64,000 nucleotides of DNA from an uncultured Pelagibacteraceae bacterium (GTDB taxonomy: Bacteria > Pseudomonadota > Alphaproteobacteria > Pelagibacterales > Pelagibacteraceae): the NCBI GenBank assembly GCA_902545945.1, contig CACCID010000003.1, positions 23,109-87,108 on the forward strand. Reading direction: 5' to 3'. Under the pieces are notes generated by a model, which had not been told where the DNA came from, did not search any database, and saw only the letters and a program-made list of their open reading frames with translations. Positions 52,762 through 61,726 of the stretch are shown piece by piece; position 1 is the first letter of the stretch; the number at the start of each line of letters is the position of its first letter. Made by a program: the position numbers and the translations under genes.

Positions 52762-54073
52762 GATTTACCAAGAAGTCTAAGTTTTTTGTTTTATTGAATT
52801 GTTCAATCAATATTTCTGCTCTAGTTTTTCTATTATTAATTATTTCCTCTACATGTTTTAAGTAAATTGTCTCATTTTTCTCACTTTTATTAAGTTCATT
52901 TCTTTTTTCTAAGCCTTTTTTTGCTAAATCAAAAAATATTTTTCCCCAATCAATTAGTTTTCTGTTGTTAAGTAAAGTGTTTAATCCTTGTTTAGGTGCA
53001 TTTAAATATGCTTCCATTACTTCTTCTTTTTTCCAATTTTTTATTATTTCATAAGTCTCATCTAAAGATCCATAAATTAATCCAGTAAAGAAAGATGGAC
53101 CATTACAAATACAGCCAAAATTGCATGTATCTAAAGATCTAAATTCTATAACTTGCCTTAATCTTATCTCAGTAAAAATAGTACCTAAGTGATTTTCAAA
53201 ATCTTCTAAAGTAGGCTTCTCTCCTTTTAAAAAATCTAAATTGCCGCTTAAAAAATCTTTAAAAGTTTGACCGTTAGGTGAGTAGTATACTTCTTTTTTT
53301 TTAAGAAATAAAATCGGGTAATTGATTGCATGGTCAATATATTTTTCAAAATTTACTTTATCAAAAGTAATTGGCATTATTCCACCTCTGCTAGTTTCTT
53401 GCCAAACTTTACCTCTGTAAGATAAATAACCTGAGATATTGTTTTCATTAAATGGAGAATTTGCAAATAGGGCAATCGTTAATGGTGCTAAATAGTTTCC
53501 AATTTTAAATTTTTTTTCAAAATCTCCTTCAGATGTGTAATCATAATTAATCTGAATGCCTGCAGTTTTGTACATCATATCTAAACTTAGTTTGCCACCT
53601 TTTGGCATTTCAGATGTCATAATTTTATAACGCTCTTTAGGACTTTTAGGGATATCAATTATCTTATTGTAAGGATCATATGCAATTGAAGAAGTAGTAA
53701 TTGAGAGAGAACTAAAGACTTCTTTTAATTCATTAAAATGAGAACTATTTTCTGAGCAAACTGAATGTATGTTTTTAAAAGGTGCACCTGATAATTCATA
53801 TTGGAGTCCTGGCTCAGTGGTAATTTTTTGACTGTCTTTTTTTAAACCAATAACTGTATCCTTTTCATACTCTGGCTCCCAACCTTTATTTTTAAGGATT
53901 TCAAAAACTTTTGTTAATTGTTTGTAATCAATTCTTTTTAAATCTTTTTTATTAAAAAGAAATTTTTCGTGTTCAACACCTATTCTCTGATTATTGTTTT
54001 TTTTTATTCCGTCGATGAAATATTTAATTAATTGACTTTTATTTTCAATGGTCGCTTTTGAATTATTGCTCAA
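52724..54073 (-). CDS. gshA: Glutamate-cysteine ligase (plant/alphaproteobacterial GCS2 type)
   Basis: First step of glutathione synthesis. 449 residues with GVEHEKFLF near 37, ITTEPGLQYELSGAP near 89, IQINYDYTSEGDF, RGGIMP and a late RQVIEFRSLDTCNFGCICNGPSFFTGL. This is the GCS2/plant-like branch used by many alphaproteobacteria, not the E. coli GshA fold. Starts 11 bases inside the upstream VOC gene; precedes gshB. Confidence 0.9.
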   Translation of the reverse strand: MSNNSKATIENKSQLIKYFIDGIKKNNNQRIGVEHEKFLFNKKDLKRIDYKQLTKVFEILKNKGWEPEYEKDTVIGLKKDSQKITTEPGLQYELSGAPFKNIHSVCSENSSHFNELKEVFSSLSITTSSIAYDPYNKIIDIPKSPKERYKIMTSEMPKGGKLSLDMMYKTAGIQINYDYTSEGDFEKKFKIGNYLAPLTIALFANSPFNENNISGYLSYRGKVWQETSRGGIMPITFDKVNFEKYIDHAINYPILFLKKKEVYYSPNGQTFKDFLSGNLDFLKGEKPTLEDFENHLGTIFTEIRLRQVIEFRSLDTCNFGCICNGPSFFTGLIYGSLDETYEIIKNWKKEEVMEAYLNAPKQGLNTLLNNRKLIDWGKIFFDLAKKGLEKRNELNKSEKNETIYLKHVEEIINNRKTRAEILIEQFNKTKNLDFLVNHDENFSYSGFQS

Positions 54074-54458
54074 ACGTTTTTAACTCTAATACATTTCCAT
54101 TAGGATCTTCAACAAAAAATGTATTTTGCTCAAATTCTGTTCCTTTAAATCTTGTGTAAGGTTTATCTATAAATTTGATTTTGTTGAGTTCAATATTAGC
54201 TTTAATTCTCTCATATACTTCTTTTTTTAAATGAACTCCAAAATGAGGAACAGGAACATCTCCCATATCTACATCATGTCTTTCTCTAGGAAGTTTCATT
54301 GACGTTTGATGTAAAGTTAATTCGTTACCCCAAAAATCTACATCTACCCATTTACCTTTTTCTCGGTTACCAGTTTTGCACCCTAATATTTTAGTGTAAA
54401 AAGCTTCAGCTTTTTCTAAATCTCCGGCTGGAATGGCTAAATGAAATGAATTACTCAT
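54063..54458 (-). CDS. VOC (glyoxalase/bleomycin-resistance fold) protein
   Basis: 131 residues with two beta-alpha-beta-beta-beta units of the vicinal-oxygen-chelate fold. Metal-ligand-like positions are the N-terminal FHLAIPAGDLEKAEAFY (His), ELTLHQ, PHFGVHL and FVEDPNGNVLELK. Could be a glyoxalase-like or dioxygenase-like enzyme; substrate unknown. It leads the gshA-gshB operon (11-base overlap), so a glutathione-related substrate is plausible but not shown. Confidence 0.75.
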   Translation of the reverse strand: MSNSFHLAIPAGDLEKAEAFYTKILGCKTGNREKGKWVDVDFWGNELTLHQTSMKLPRERHDVDMGDVPVPHFGVHLKKEVYERIKANIELNKIKFIDKPYTRFKGTEFEQNTFFVEDPNGNVLELKTFEQ

Positions 54459-54513
54459 ATGTATTTATATATAATCTCCTTTAAATTTTACAAGTAGTCA
54501 TTATATATAAAGA

Positions 54514-55092
54514 ATGAACGAATACTTAGAGTCTATTAAAAAAAGAGATCCTGCGGCAAAATCGATCTTAAGTATCATACTTACTTATCCTGGGGTTAAA
54601 GCTGTGTTTATGCATAAAATTTCTCGTTTTTTTCATCTAGCAGGCTTTCAATTACTAGCTAGAATTATTTCACAAGTTACAAGATTTTTCACAGGCGTTG
54701 AGATACATCCAGGAGCAAAAATAGGAAAAAACTTATTTATCGATCATGGAATGGGAGTTGTGATTGGTGAAACTTCTGAAATAGGAGACAATGTTACAAT
54801 TTATCATGCAGTAACTTTGGGCGGAAGTTCCCCAAGCATTGATAGCGAAAGACAAAGACATGAAAAAAGACATCCTACCATAGGAGATGATGTAGTAATT
54901 GGATCAGGTGCACAAATTATTGGGCCTATTAAAGTTGGGAAATCTGCTAGAATTGCAGCAAACGCAGTTGTTGTCAAAGATGTTCTTGATAATGCAACGA
55001 TGGTGGGTATACCTGCAAAAGCAATTAAACTAGAGAACAAAGGAAACTTCAGACCTTACGGTGTCGACGATAAAGTTAAAGATGAGCAGTAA
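54514..55092 (+). CDS. cysE: Serine O-acetyltransferase
   Basis: Makes O-acetylserine for cysteine synthesis. 192 residues, the short form: a helical start, then left-handed hexapeptide repeats with [40 protein letters not shown], the catalytic histidine in YHAV and a C-terminal VGIPAKAIK. The E. coli-type longer N-terminal domain is reduced. Overlaps msrB by 11 bases. Confidence 0.93.
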   Translation: MNEYLESIKKRDPAAKSILSIILTYPGVKAVFMHKISRFFHLAGFQLLARIISQVTRFFTGVEIHPGAKIGKNLFIDHGMGVVIGETSEIGDNVTIYHAVTLGGSSPSIDSERQRHEKRHPTIGDDVVIGSGAQIIGPIKVGKSARIAANAVVVKDVLDNATMVGIPAKAIKLENKGNFRPYGVDDKVKDEQ

Positions 55093-55459
55093 AGATTGGA
55101 GTCCAAATTTAACTCCAGAACAAAATTACGTATTAAGACAAGAGGGAACGGAGCCTCCAGGTAGTAGTCCTCTAAACAATGAAAAAAGAGAAGGGTCTTA
55201 TCATTGCGTAGGCTGTGGAACTAAACTTTTCGACTCAAACACAAAATATGAAAGTGGATCTGGCTGGCCTTCTTTTTTTAAATCTTTACCCAATGTTTTT
55301 GAGGAAAAAAAAGACATGTACATAGGTTATCCTAGAACTGAATATCATTGTAAAAAATGCGGTGGGCATCATGGCCATATATTTGATGACGGCCCAAAAC
55401 CTACAGGAAAACGCTATTGTAATAATGGTGTTTGCTTAGTGTTTAAACCTAAGAGTTGA
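55082..55459 (+). CDS. msrB: Peptide methionine-R-sulfoxide reductase
   Basis: Reduces methionine-R-sulfoxide in proteins. 125 residues from MSSKDWSPN. Zinc-binding pairs CVGCG and [12 protein letters not shown]; catalytic cysteine in GKRYCNNG; substrate pocket GSGWPSF. Complete single-domain MsrB with no MsrA fusion. Start inside the last codons of cysE. Confidence 0.95.
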   Translation: MSSKDWSPNLTPEQNYVLRQEGTEPPGSSPLNNEKREGSYHCVGCGTKLFDSNTKYESGSGWPSFFKSLPNVFEEKKDMYIGYPRTEYHCKKCGGHHGHIFDDGPKPTGKRYCNNGVCLVFKPKS

Positions 55460-55466
55460 AAAGTTA

Positions 55467-55495
55467 TTAACAAACCAATTAAGTGTTACTATACA
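55467..55495 (+). promoter_or_regulatory. Candidate promoter for the histidine phosphatase gene
   Basis: TTAACA (55467-55472), 17-base spacer and TATACA (55490-55495), leaving a leader of about 75 bases before the next ATG. No RNA structure is recognised in that leader. Confidence 0.4.
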
Positions 55496-55578
55496 ACCTG
55501 TCAACAAAGTACATTATGTGTTGCCATGTCCTCTAGACCAAGGCTACATAAATTCGTAAGACTAACTTTTCATCCACC

Positions 55579-56142
55579 ATGAAGAAGCAAATTATTTCCC
55601 TTAGTCTAAAAGTATTTCTTTTCCTAATTATTTCATTCCATTTAAACGCATCAGATCAAACTTGGGATCTAGCCCAAGAGGGAGATAAAGTTATTCTAAT
55701 AAGACATTCATTGGCTCCAGGAGGAGGAGATCCTATGGGTTTTAAAATTGATGATTGTAAAACACAAAGAAATTTGAGTAAAAAAGGTATTAATCAATCA
55801 AAAAAAATCGGAAAATTATTTAAAAAGAATAAGATTCCAGTAGATCAAGTTTTAAGTAGTCAGTGGTGTAGATGTAAAGATACCGCTAAATATGCTTTTG
55901 GTGATTATAAAGAATTCACTCCATTAAACTCTACTTTTCAGTCTCCATATAACAAGAATGAAGGGAAACAATTAAAGGAACTATATAATTATGTGAAGAA
56001 GTGGAACGGAAAGGGTAAAAATTTAGTGTTAATTACTCATTACAGTATTATTACAGCAGTAACGAATGCAGTCCCAAGCTCAGGAGAAATAGTAGTGGTA
56101 GATAAAAATTTTAAAGTTCTAGGGACAATTTTAACTGATTAA
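55579..56142 (+). CDS. Exported histidine-phosphatase-family protein
   Basis: 187 residues with a signal peptide (about 1-24) and a phosphoglycerate-mutase-like core. The phosphate-pocket RH motif is in VILIRHSLAPGG and the second histidine in VLITHYSIITAV. The SQWCRCKDTAKYAFG segment is typical of a periplasmic subgroup. Substrate unknown; an exported phosphohydrolase would fit phosphate scavenging from organic esters. Ends with four bases over the convergent gene. Confidence 0.8.
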   Translation: MKKQIISLSLKVFLFLIISFHLNASDQTWDLAQEGDKVILIRHSLAPGGGDPMGFKIDDCKTQRNLSKKGINQSKKIGKLFKKNKIPVDQVLSSQWCRCKDTAKYAFGDYKEFTPLNSTFQSPYNKNEGKQLKELYNYVKKWNGKGKNLVLITHYSIITAVTNAVPSSGEIVVVDKNFKVLGTILTD

Positions 56143-56483
56143 GCAAAAACATAATATAGTATTGCAATAATTATTAGATATTCAATTACTGTTTTTATTC
56201 TTATTAGGTTATCTTTGTTTTCAAATTTTGAATTGATAAATAAGCTTATTCGACCAAAAGTTAATTGAACAAGCGCAATGATTAAAACTATTCCTATTAA
56301 AACATAGTATATTTCAAAGTTTTTAAATCCATAATAAGAAGCTGCTAAAAAGGTAAACCAAGAAATATTTGAAACAAATAATTTAATTAATAATCCTGAT
56401 CCTTTTTTAAACAAACTCTGTGTTTTGATAAAAGTATAAGACCAAAGAAGAGTAAATAAAAAACCAATATATTTAATTATCAT
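56139..56483 (-). CDS. Small membrane protein of unknown function
   Basis: 114 residues with four hydrophobic helices (about 3-18, 33-50, 58-78, 95-113) and short polar loops. No recognised family. It stands alone on the minus strand between the histidine phosphatase and ccdA, divergent from the latter. Confidence 0.5.
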   Translation of the reverse strand: MIIKYIGFLFTLLWSYTFIKTQSLFKKGSGLLIKLFVSNISWFTFLAASYYGFKNFEIYYVLIGIVLIIALVQLTFGRISLFINSKFENKDNLIRIKTVIEYLIIIAILYYVFA

Positions 56484-56533
56484 GAGTTAATAATGTAATT
56501 GCAGTCCTAATTAAAGGCAAATATAAAGTTTGT

Positions 56534-57247
56534 ATGATTGTAAAGTTATTATTTGCATTTGGAGCTGGATTTATAAGTTTTTTAACTCCTTGTGTGTTAC
56601 CAATTATTCCGGGATATATATCTTATATCACTGGAAAAAATTTGGATGAGATCGAAAAAAATAAACGAAATGTTCTTTTAAAAACTATTTTATTTTCTAT
56701 AGGATTTTCAATTGTTTTTATAATCTTAGGAGCGACAGCTTCAGCGGTAGGAAATATATTATTATTTTTATCTAATGAATTAAGAATTGCAGCAGGAATT
56801 TTAATAATTCTTTTCTCTCTTCAAATGTTAGGAATTTTTAATTTACGTTTCTTAAATCAGGAAAAAAGAATTGAAACTCAAAGTTATAAAAATAATTATA
56901 CTTTTCCATTATTAGTTGGTGCAGCTTTTGCTTTTGGGTGGACACCATGTATTGGGCCTGTGTTAGGATCTATACTGGCTTTATCTGCAACAGAAGCTTC
57001 CGTTAGTTCCGGGGTATTGTTGCTTTCTTTTTACTCTTTAGGTTTGGCAATTCCATTCATTTTATCTGGCTATTATATGAGTAAATTTTTAACGACTAGA
57101 AAAGGTTTTAGTAAATATTACGGAAGAGTAACTAAAACCGGTGGAGTAATTTTACTATTAACTGGAATTTTAATAGCTACTAATCAAATTCAAGTTATAA
57201 GTTTTTATATTTTGACAATCTTTCCTTTCCTAACTACGCTAGGTTGA
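56534..57247 (+). CDS. ccdA: Cytochrome c biogenesis / thiol-transfer protein CcdA
   Basis: 237 residues with six membrane helices. The two redox cysteines sit in the FLTPCVLPIIPGY (helix 1) and FGWTPCIGPVLGS (helix 4) motifs that define CcdA/DsbD-beta. It carries reducing power from cytoplasmic thioredoxin to periplasmic thiols for haem attachment and disulfide isomerisation. No periplasmic thioredoxin is fused or adjacent. Stop overlaps the ribokinase start (TGATG). Confidence 0.92.
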   Translation: MIVKLLFAFGAGFISFLTPCVLPIIPGYISYITGKNLDEIEKNKRNVLLKTILFSIGFSIVFIILGATASAVGNILLFLSNELRIAAGILIILFSLQMLGIFNLRFLNQEKRIETQSYKNNYTFPLLVGAAFAFGWTPCIGPVLGSILALSATEASVSSGVLLLSFYSLGLAIPFILSGYYMSKFLTTRKGFSKYYGRVTKTGGVILLLTGILIATNQIQVISFYILTIFPFLTTLG

Positions 57248-58149
57248 TGGGCGATATTTCTGTCTTAGGTATATTTGTAGCTGACATAAGTTTTTCAGGA
57301 CCTAAAATTCCTGCAGTTGGAGAAACTATATTAGGTAACAAATATAATGTTGGACCTGGTGGAAAAGGATGTAATCAAGCAGTAGCGATCGCAAGATTGG
57401 GTGCAAAAGTAAATTTTATAAGCAAGATTGGAAAAGACTCTTACGGTGAATTAGCTTTAAACACACTAACAAAAAATAAAATTAATACTGAAAGTGTTAT
57501 TCAAGATGAAAATTTACAAACTGGCGTGGCTGGAATTTTAGTTGATGAGAACTCTGGAAAAAATGCAATCAATGTTATCGTTGGAGCACCTTCGACTTTA
57601 AAAGTTACTGAAATAGATAAACACATTGATATTATAAAGAATTCAAAGATCTTTTTAACTCAACTTGAGGTCCCCAAAGATGTTACCTTACACTGTCTTA
57701 AAATTGCTAAGGAGAATGGATGTTTAACTATATTAAATCCTGCACCTGCATCAGAAATCACAAAAGAATTTTATTATAATATTGACTACTTTACTCCAAA
57801 TGAAACTGAAGCAGAGTTTTATACTGGAATAAAAATTACCAATGAAAAAGAGGCAAAACAAGCTGCAGATAAATTAATAGATTTAGGAATAAAAAAAATA
57901 ATAATAACACTTGGAGAAAAAGGATTATTTTACACTAATGGAAAAGAGGAAATTTATTTAAAAGCTACTTCAGTAAAAGCTATTGATACTACCGGAGCAG
58001 GAGATGCTTTTAATGGCGGTTTAGCATTTGGCTTATCTAAAGAAAAACCGATTAAAGATTGTCTAGAATTAGCTAATAAGGTTGCTGGAATTTCTACAAC
58101 AAAACTAGGTGCTGGTGATGCTATGCCTTTCATCTCTGATATTGAATAA
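57247..58149 (+). CDS. rbsK: Ribokinase-family sugar kinase
   Basis: 300 residues of PfkB fold. N-terminal GPGGKGCNQAVAIARLGAKV (signature 1) and C-terminal DTTGAGDAFNGGLAFGL (signature 2 with the catalytic aspartate). The pattern is closest to ribokinase, phosphorylating ribose at O5, but no ribose transporter is nearby. ATG chosen at the TGATG overlap with ccdA; a TTG one codon earlier is possible. Confidence 0.88.
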   Translation: MGDISVLGIFVADISFSGPKIPAVGETILGNKYNVGPGGKGCNQAVAIARLGAKVNFISKIGKDSYGELALNTLTKNKINTESVIQDENLQTGVAGILVDENSGKNAINVIVGAPSTLKVTEIDKHIDIIKNSKIFLTQLEVPKDVTLHCLKIAKENGCLTILNPAPASEITKEFYYNIDYFTPNETEAEFYTGIKITNEKEAKQAADKLIDLGIKKIIITLGEKGLFYTNGKEEIYLKATSVKAIDTTGAGDAFNGGLAFGLSKEKPIKDCLELANKVAGISTTKLGAGDAMPFISDIE

Positions 58150-58189
58150 TTGCATTGCCCAAGCGACCTAAACTCTATAAGTTAAATAA

Positions 58190-59227
58190 GTGAAAAAATT
58201 CATATCATTCATAATATTAATTTCATTTTTTGTTGTTAGCTCAGTACTAGCAGCGTCAAAATCTAATTTGGGTGACAAAAATATTAAAACCGAGCATCTG
58301 GTGGAAGCAACACTATTATTTGATGAAATCTATGACATCGATATATCCGAAGGTCACTACAGAGTATCTGTCGAAATTTTAATGGCATGGGAAGGAGATA
58401 CTGAAAAATTTTTAAATAAATTTGGAGATACAATTATTCATGGGTCAAAGATGGAAAAATTTATGGATGAAATTTGGTATCCTGAATTTTTTGTAGCGAA
58501 CGCTGAAAATCCAAGAGTCACCCATTACAAAACATTGGATGTCATCGGAAAAAAATATGAATTGTTTGAAAGGTTCGAAGCTGATCTAAGTATAGATGGT
58601 GATATGAAGGGATATCCTTTTGGGACTTTAGATTTATTTATGGATTTAGCAGCCTATTCAGGAAATGTTAGTAAAATGATGTTTAAGCCAAAAGAAATTC
58701 TCATAGGCCATCATGATGCCCATCACAGAGTCATTAAAGGTAATTGGGTAGAGAAAAAAAAATATCTTGAGGAGGAGAAAAGAACAAGTTTAAACCATGG
58801 AGGAAAAGAAAAATTTTCTTATCTTATTTCGCATGTGAATGTGGCACATAATCCAAGTACAGCTATAGGAAAAATTCTTTTTCCACTATTAACAATTATA
58901 GTAATATCAATAATGGTTAATTACATTAACATTTCTTATGCACAGAGACTAACATCACAAATAACTTTATTATTAATTATACCAGCATTAAAGTTTGCTT
59001 TAGAAAAAGATATTCCAACCACTTCGTATATAAATTTTACTGACGGCCTGTTTATTTTAGCATCAGCATTAGTTTTTTCTGGAGTACTAATAACTGCTTA
59101 TGCAAACAATGTTCGGAGTACTAGTAATACACTAAAAATAAAAAAAATTGAAAGATTAGGAAAAATAGTGGTTCCAACCCTTACGACAATTTTCTTAATG
59201 ATTTTAATATTCTCTACTATTATTTAA
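58190..59227 (+). CDS. Probable pentameric ligand-gated ion channel (Cys-loop receptor-like)
   Basis: 345 residues: signal peptide (1-22), an about 200-residue beta-rich extracellular domain and four C-terminal helices (about 226-248, 252-270, 284-306, 325-345). This is exactly the Cys-loop receptor topology. Inside the N-domain, WYPEFFVANA (96-105) matches the receptor W-x-P-D/E-x-F-F-x-N segment, and FERFEADLSIDGDMKGYPFG (127-146) occupies the Cys-loop position with the conserved Y-P-F but without cysteines, as in other prokaryotic members. TSYINFTDGLFI after helix 2 matches the M2-M3 linker. The ligand is unknown; a cation or anion channel cannot be decided. Confidence 0.72.
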   Translation: MKKFISFIILISFFVVSSVLAASKSNLGDKNIKTEHLVEATLLFDEIYDIDISEGHYRVSVEILMAWEGDTEKFLNKFGDTIIHGSKMEKFMDEIWYPEFFVANAENPRVTHYKTLDVIGKKYELFERFEADLSIDGDMKGYPFGTLDLFMDLAAYSGNVSKMMFKPKEILIGHHDAHHRVIKGNWVEKKKYLEEEKRTSLNHGGKEKFSYLISHVNVAHNPSTAIGKILFPLLTIIVISIMVNYINISYAQRLTSQITLLLIIPALKFALEKDIPTTSYINFTDGLFILASALVFSGVLITAYANNVRSTSNTLKIKKIERLGKIVVPTLTTIFLMILIFSTII

Positions 59228-59482
59228 TTAAGCTAATAATTTATCGAGTTGCCCAGTTTTATTTGCTTCTTGAAGTTTATCATTACCACCAATGTAATGA
59301 TCTCCAATAAAAATTTGTGGAATAGTTCTTGCTCCGTTTGTTCTTTGTAACATTTCTTTAGCATTTGCTGGATCTGCCCAAATATCAATTTCCTCTATTT
59401 CAACATTTTTCGTTTTTAATAACGCTTTAGCTGCTGCACAAAATGAGCAAGGATTGCCAGTATACATTGTGACTTTTTTCAT
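59228..59482 (-). CDS. grxC: Glutaredoxin (dithiol, GrxC type)
   Basis: 84 residues. Active site CSFC at residues 12-15 (a variant of C-P-Y-C without the proline), TIPQIFIGDHYIGGNDKL with the cis-proline and GG glutathione-binding motif. Uses glutathione, whose synthesis genes lie 5 kb upstream. Its end abuts the stop of the channel-like gene. Confidence 0.93.
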   Translation of the reverse strand: MKKVTMYTGNPCSFCAAAKALLKTKNVEIEEIDIWADPANAKEMLQRTNGARTIPQIFIGDHYIGGNDKLQEANKTGQLDKLLA

Positions 59483-59529
59483 AATTAATATATATCAGTT
59501 AATTTAATTTTTTCTTTTAATTTTTTTCT
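59483..59529 (-). repeat. Remnant duplicating the 3' end of the DUF2805 gene
   Basis: This segment is nearly the same as 60775-60821. On the minus strand it can be read as FRKKLKEKIKLTDIY-stop, against GRKKLREKIKLSDMY-stop at the end of the DUF2805 gene. It looks like a leftover of a local duplication placed right before grxC. Confidence 0.55.
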
Positions 59530-59571
59530 AAAGTTTAAATTTTTTAAGGTGAAAAATGCGTATCTTGTAAA

Positions 59572-60771
59572 TTAACCCCAATAACATGAACCAATAATAC
59601 TGTAATCACCTCCTGGCACCATGGGATCCTTAGGTCTTCTAAAATAATATGTTTCAATTATTTCTGGAAAATTTTCGTTGAAAACTTGCTTGATAGGGTA
59701 AAGCCATGACATATTTCTATCTCCAGTACTGTTTACTGACCACATCCATTTAATATTTTGTTTTTCTTTATATTTTTTAAAATTTTTAGGAAGAGAAGCA
59801 AACATTCTATCATAGTCAAATTCGTTATATCTTACTTCTAATAATTTTTCTTTTGCGTCTGGTTGATTTAATGAATTTATCAAAATCCAATTAACAGTTT
59901 CTTGAACAGTAGCTTTAGATTTACCATATTTCTTTGTATAGAAATCGAATTCTGGACTCATTATCGATGCGTAGAGGGCTAATGGTCCAACTGCTGTCAT
60001 TCCGTATCTAAGCCTCTCTTTTCTTTCCCAAGCTTTTTTACACCATCTACATTTCCATGCACCGTTTTCTCCAAATCCAATTAGAGCATTTTTAAAATAC
60101 ATGTAAGATAATTTAAATGCCTCCTCATTATTAGTTACAATAGACCAAACTCCATATGCGTAAGCTTTCATAGCTTGGCGATCATTTGCAGTATCTTTTG
60201 AGGATGTATTATCTTTAAGTTTCTTATTTGCTTGAAAAAGCTTATTTCCGTATTCCACCAATTGATTAATTTTGATCTGATCAATCTTATATTGTCTTGA
60301 GACATCTATTAAATAACCTATAGAAGCGAGATAAACGTATTGTTGTCTTGAAGGTTCGTTAAATTTACAATCACCTCCTTTGTAAGAGTAACATTTTCTT
60401 TTTATAAAAGCATTGAGTTTTGCTAGCTCAATATACTCGTCCACAAGTCCCTCCAACTTTTTTTTGTACCTTGCAGCTCTACTATCTTTAGGGCCACCTT
60501 TACTTAAAATAAACGAAATTCTTTTAGTAGCGTTTATATAAATTAAATGTGAATTATCAGAATAATAGCGTTTTGCCTTTTCTTCTTTGCTCAACTTCAA
60601 ATTATACAGATCAACTAAATTTCCAATAGGTTCTGCAGACATACAACCGTTTTTTGATACTTTGTTTAAATTGAATAAATTCTTATTTTTAAAATCAGGT
60701 TTTGATATTTCTTGTGAGTGGCTAGTAGTAGTAATTAATATGAATGAAATTATAATATATATTAATCTCAT
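59572..60771 (-). CDS. Exported protein, possibly alginate-lyase-like alpha/alpha toroid
   Basis: 399 residues: signal peptide (about 1-19), then mostly helical sequence. A central stretch, NDRQAMKAYAYGVWSIVTNNEEAFKLSY ... ERLRYGMTAVGPLALYASIM, follows the helix pattern of PL5-type polysaccharide lyases (N-x-H ... Y/W helices), but the usual catalytic N-N-H reads N-D-R here. Seven cysteines, including pairs at KCRWCKK, suggest disulfides in the periplasm. If a lyase, it would cut uronic-acid polymers; the missing histidine argues for another activity or loss of function. Family not certain. It starts six bases after the DUF2805 stop. Confidence 0.4.
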   Translation of the reverse strand: MRLIYIIISFILITTTSHSQEISKPDFKNKNLFNLNKVSKNGCMSAEPIGNLVDLYNLKLSKEEKAKRYYSDNSHLIYINATKRISFILSKGGPKDSRAARYKKKLEGLVDEYIELAKLNAFIKRKCYSYKGGDCKFNEPSRQQYVYLASIGYLIDVSRQYKIDQIKINQLVEYGNKLFQANKKLKDNTSSKDTANDRQAMKAYAYGVWSIVTNNEEAFKLSYMYFKNALIGFGENGAWKCRWCKKAWERKERLRYGMTAVGPLALYASIMSPEFDFYTKKYGKSKATVQETVNWILINSLNQPDAKEKLLEVRYNEFDYDRMFASLPKNFKKYKEKQNIKWMWSVNSTGDRNMSWLYPIKQVFNENFPEIIETYYFRRPKDPMVPGGDYSIIGSCYWG

Positions 60772-60774
60772 GGT

Positions 60775-60821
60775 AATTAATACATATCAGATAATTTAAT
60801 TTTTTCTCTAAGTTTTTTTCT
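60775..60821 (-). repeat. Parent copy of the local duplication at the DUF2805 3' end
   Basis: About 47 bases covering the last codons and stop of the DUF2805 gene and the start region of the next gene. Matches 59483-59529 with only a handful of differences. Confidence 0.55.
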
Positions 60822-61073
60822 ACCTAATTGAAACTTCTTTCTATGCTTGATGCTTGTATTATGCACTCTTTTTCTCCACAAACGAAATGAGCCTGGTTTT
60901 AAATTTTTTCTCATAATTTTAATTACTTGAGACTCGTTTTTTCCAGTCTTTTCTTTAATTTCTTCAAAAGTAATTCTATCTGCCCATGCAGCCCAAATAA
61001 TCCAATTATCGTCCTTTTCTTTTGGCTCAGGATTTTTAACTCTTGTTTGAGGGATAAAACTTTTTTTCTTCAT
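60777..61073 (-). CDS. DUF2805 (TIGR03643) family protein
   Basis: 98 residues. Family core: WIIWAAWADRITFEEIKEKTGKNESQVIKIMRKNLKPGSFRLWRKRV, a predicted helix-turn-helix-like segment, between a lysine-rich N-terminus and a very basic C-terminus. No function is established; the DNA-binding-like helices and high charge suggest nucleic-acid contact. Divergent from the LysE-type gene, 25 bases away (13 if that gene starts at GTG). Confidence 0.8.
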   Translation of the reverse strand: MKKKSFIPQTRVKNPEPKEKDDNWIIWAAWADRITFEEIKEKTGKNESQVIKIMRKNLKPGSFRLWRKRVHNTSIKHRKKFQLGRKKLREKIKLSDMY

Positions 61074-61098
61074 AAATTTATATATAGTGATAAATAAA

Positions 61099-61713
61099 AT
61101 GTTTCCAACAGACTATATAATATTTTTACAAATCATTTTATTTCTATTTGTTTCACCAGGTCCGCCCAGAGTTGTGATAGTTTCACACACATTAAATTAT
61201 GGATTAAATAGATCAGTATGGACTGCATTCGGAGATATATCTGCAAACACTATTCAGGCTATTCTTGTAGTTTTTTTAATCGGTTCTTTTTTAAGTGATA
61301 ACCCTCAAGTTCTTTACTACTTAAAATGGGCAGGAATATTTTACATAGTTTATTTAGCCTATGACACTTTAACATCTAAAATCAGAAGTTTTAATATTAA
61401 TAGCCAGAATTTAAAATCACCATTGTCGTTTTATAAAGATGGATTATTAGTTGCAGGTTTAAGTCCAAAAGCAATTTTATTCTTTGGAACAATTTTTCCA
61501 ACTTTTATTAACTTCGGATCAAATATCATTTCACAGTTTTTAATATTATTAATTACATATGTAGTTTTAGATTTTTTAACTTTAATGATTTACGGATTAG
61601 CAGCTGAGAAAATTTCAGTATGGTTAAGAAGTAAACCAAAGCTATTAAATACAATTTCTGCGTGTGTTCTTCTAATTTTAGCAGTTTACATTGCTGCGAC
61701 ACAGGATTTTTAA
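61099..61713 (+). CDS. LysE/RhtB-type amino-acid exporter
   Basis: 204 residues and six hydrophobic helices. The N-terminal family motif (usually T/S-P-G-P-N) is present as FVSPGPPRVVIVSHTLNYGLNRSVWTAFGD, with proline in place of asparagine. A conserved GLSPKAILFFGTIFPTFI follows in the middle. ATG start chosen; a GTG four codons earlier lies in the 25-base divergent gap. Likely exports an amino acid or related compound; substrate unknown. Confidence 0.78.
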   Translation: MFPTDYIIFLQIILFLFVSPGPPRVVIVSHTLNYGLNRSVWTAFGDISANTIQAILVVFLIGSFLSDNPQVLYYLKWAGIFYIVYLAYDTLTSKIRSFNINSQNLKSPLSFYKDGLLVAGLSPKAILFFGTIFPTFINFGSNIISQFLILLITYVVLDFLTLMIYGLAAEKISVWLRSKPKLLNTISACVLLILAVYIAATQDF

Positions 61714-61726
61714 TCAATACTAACTG

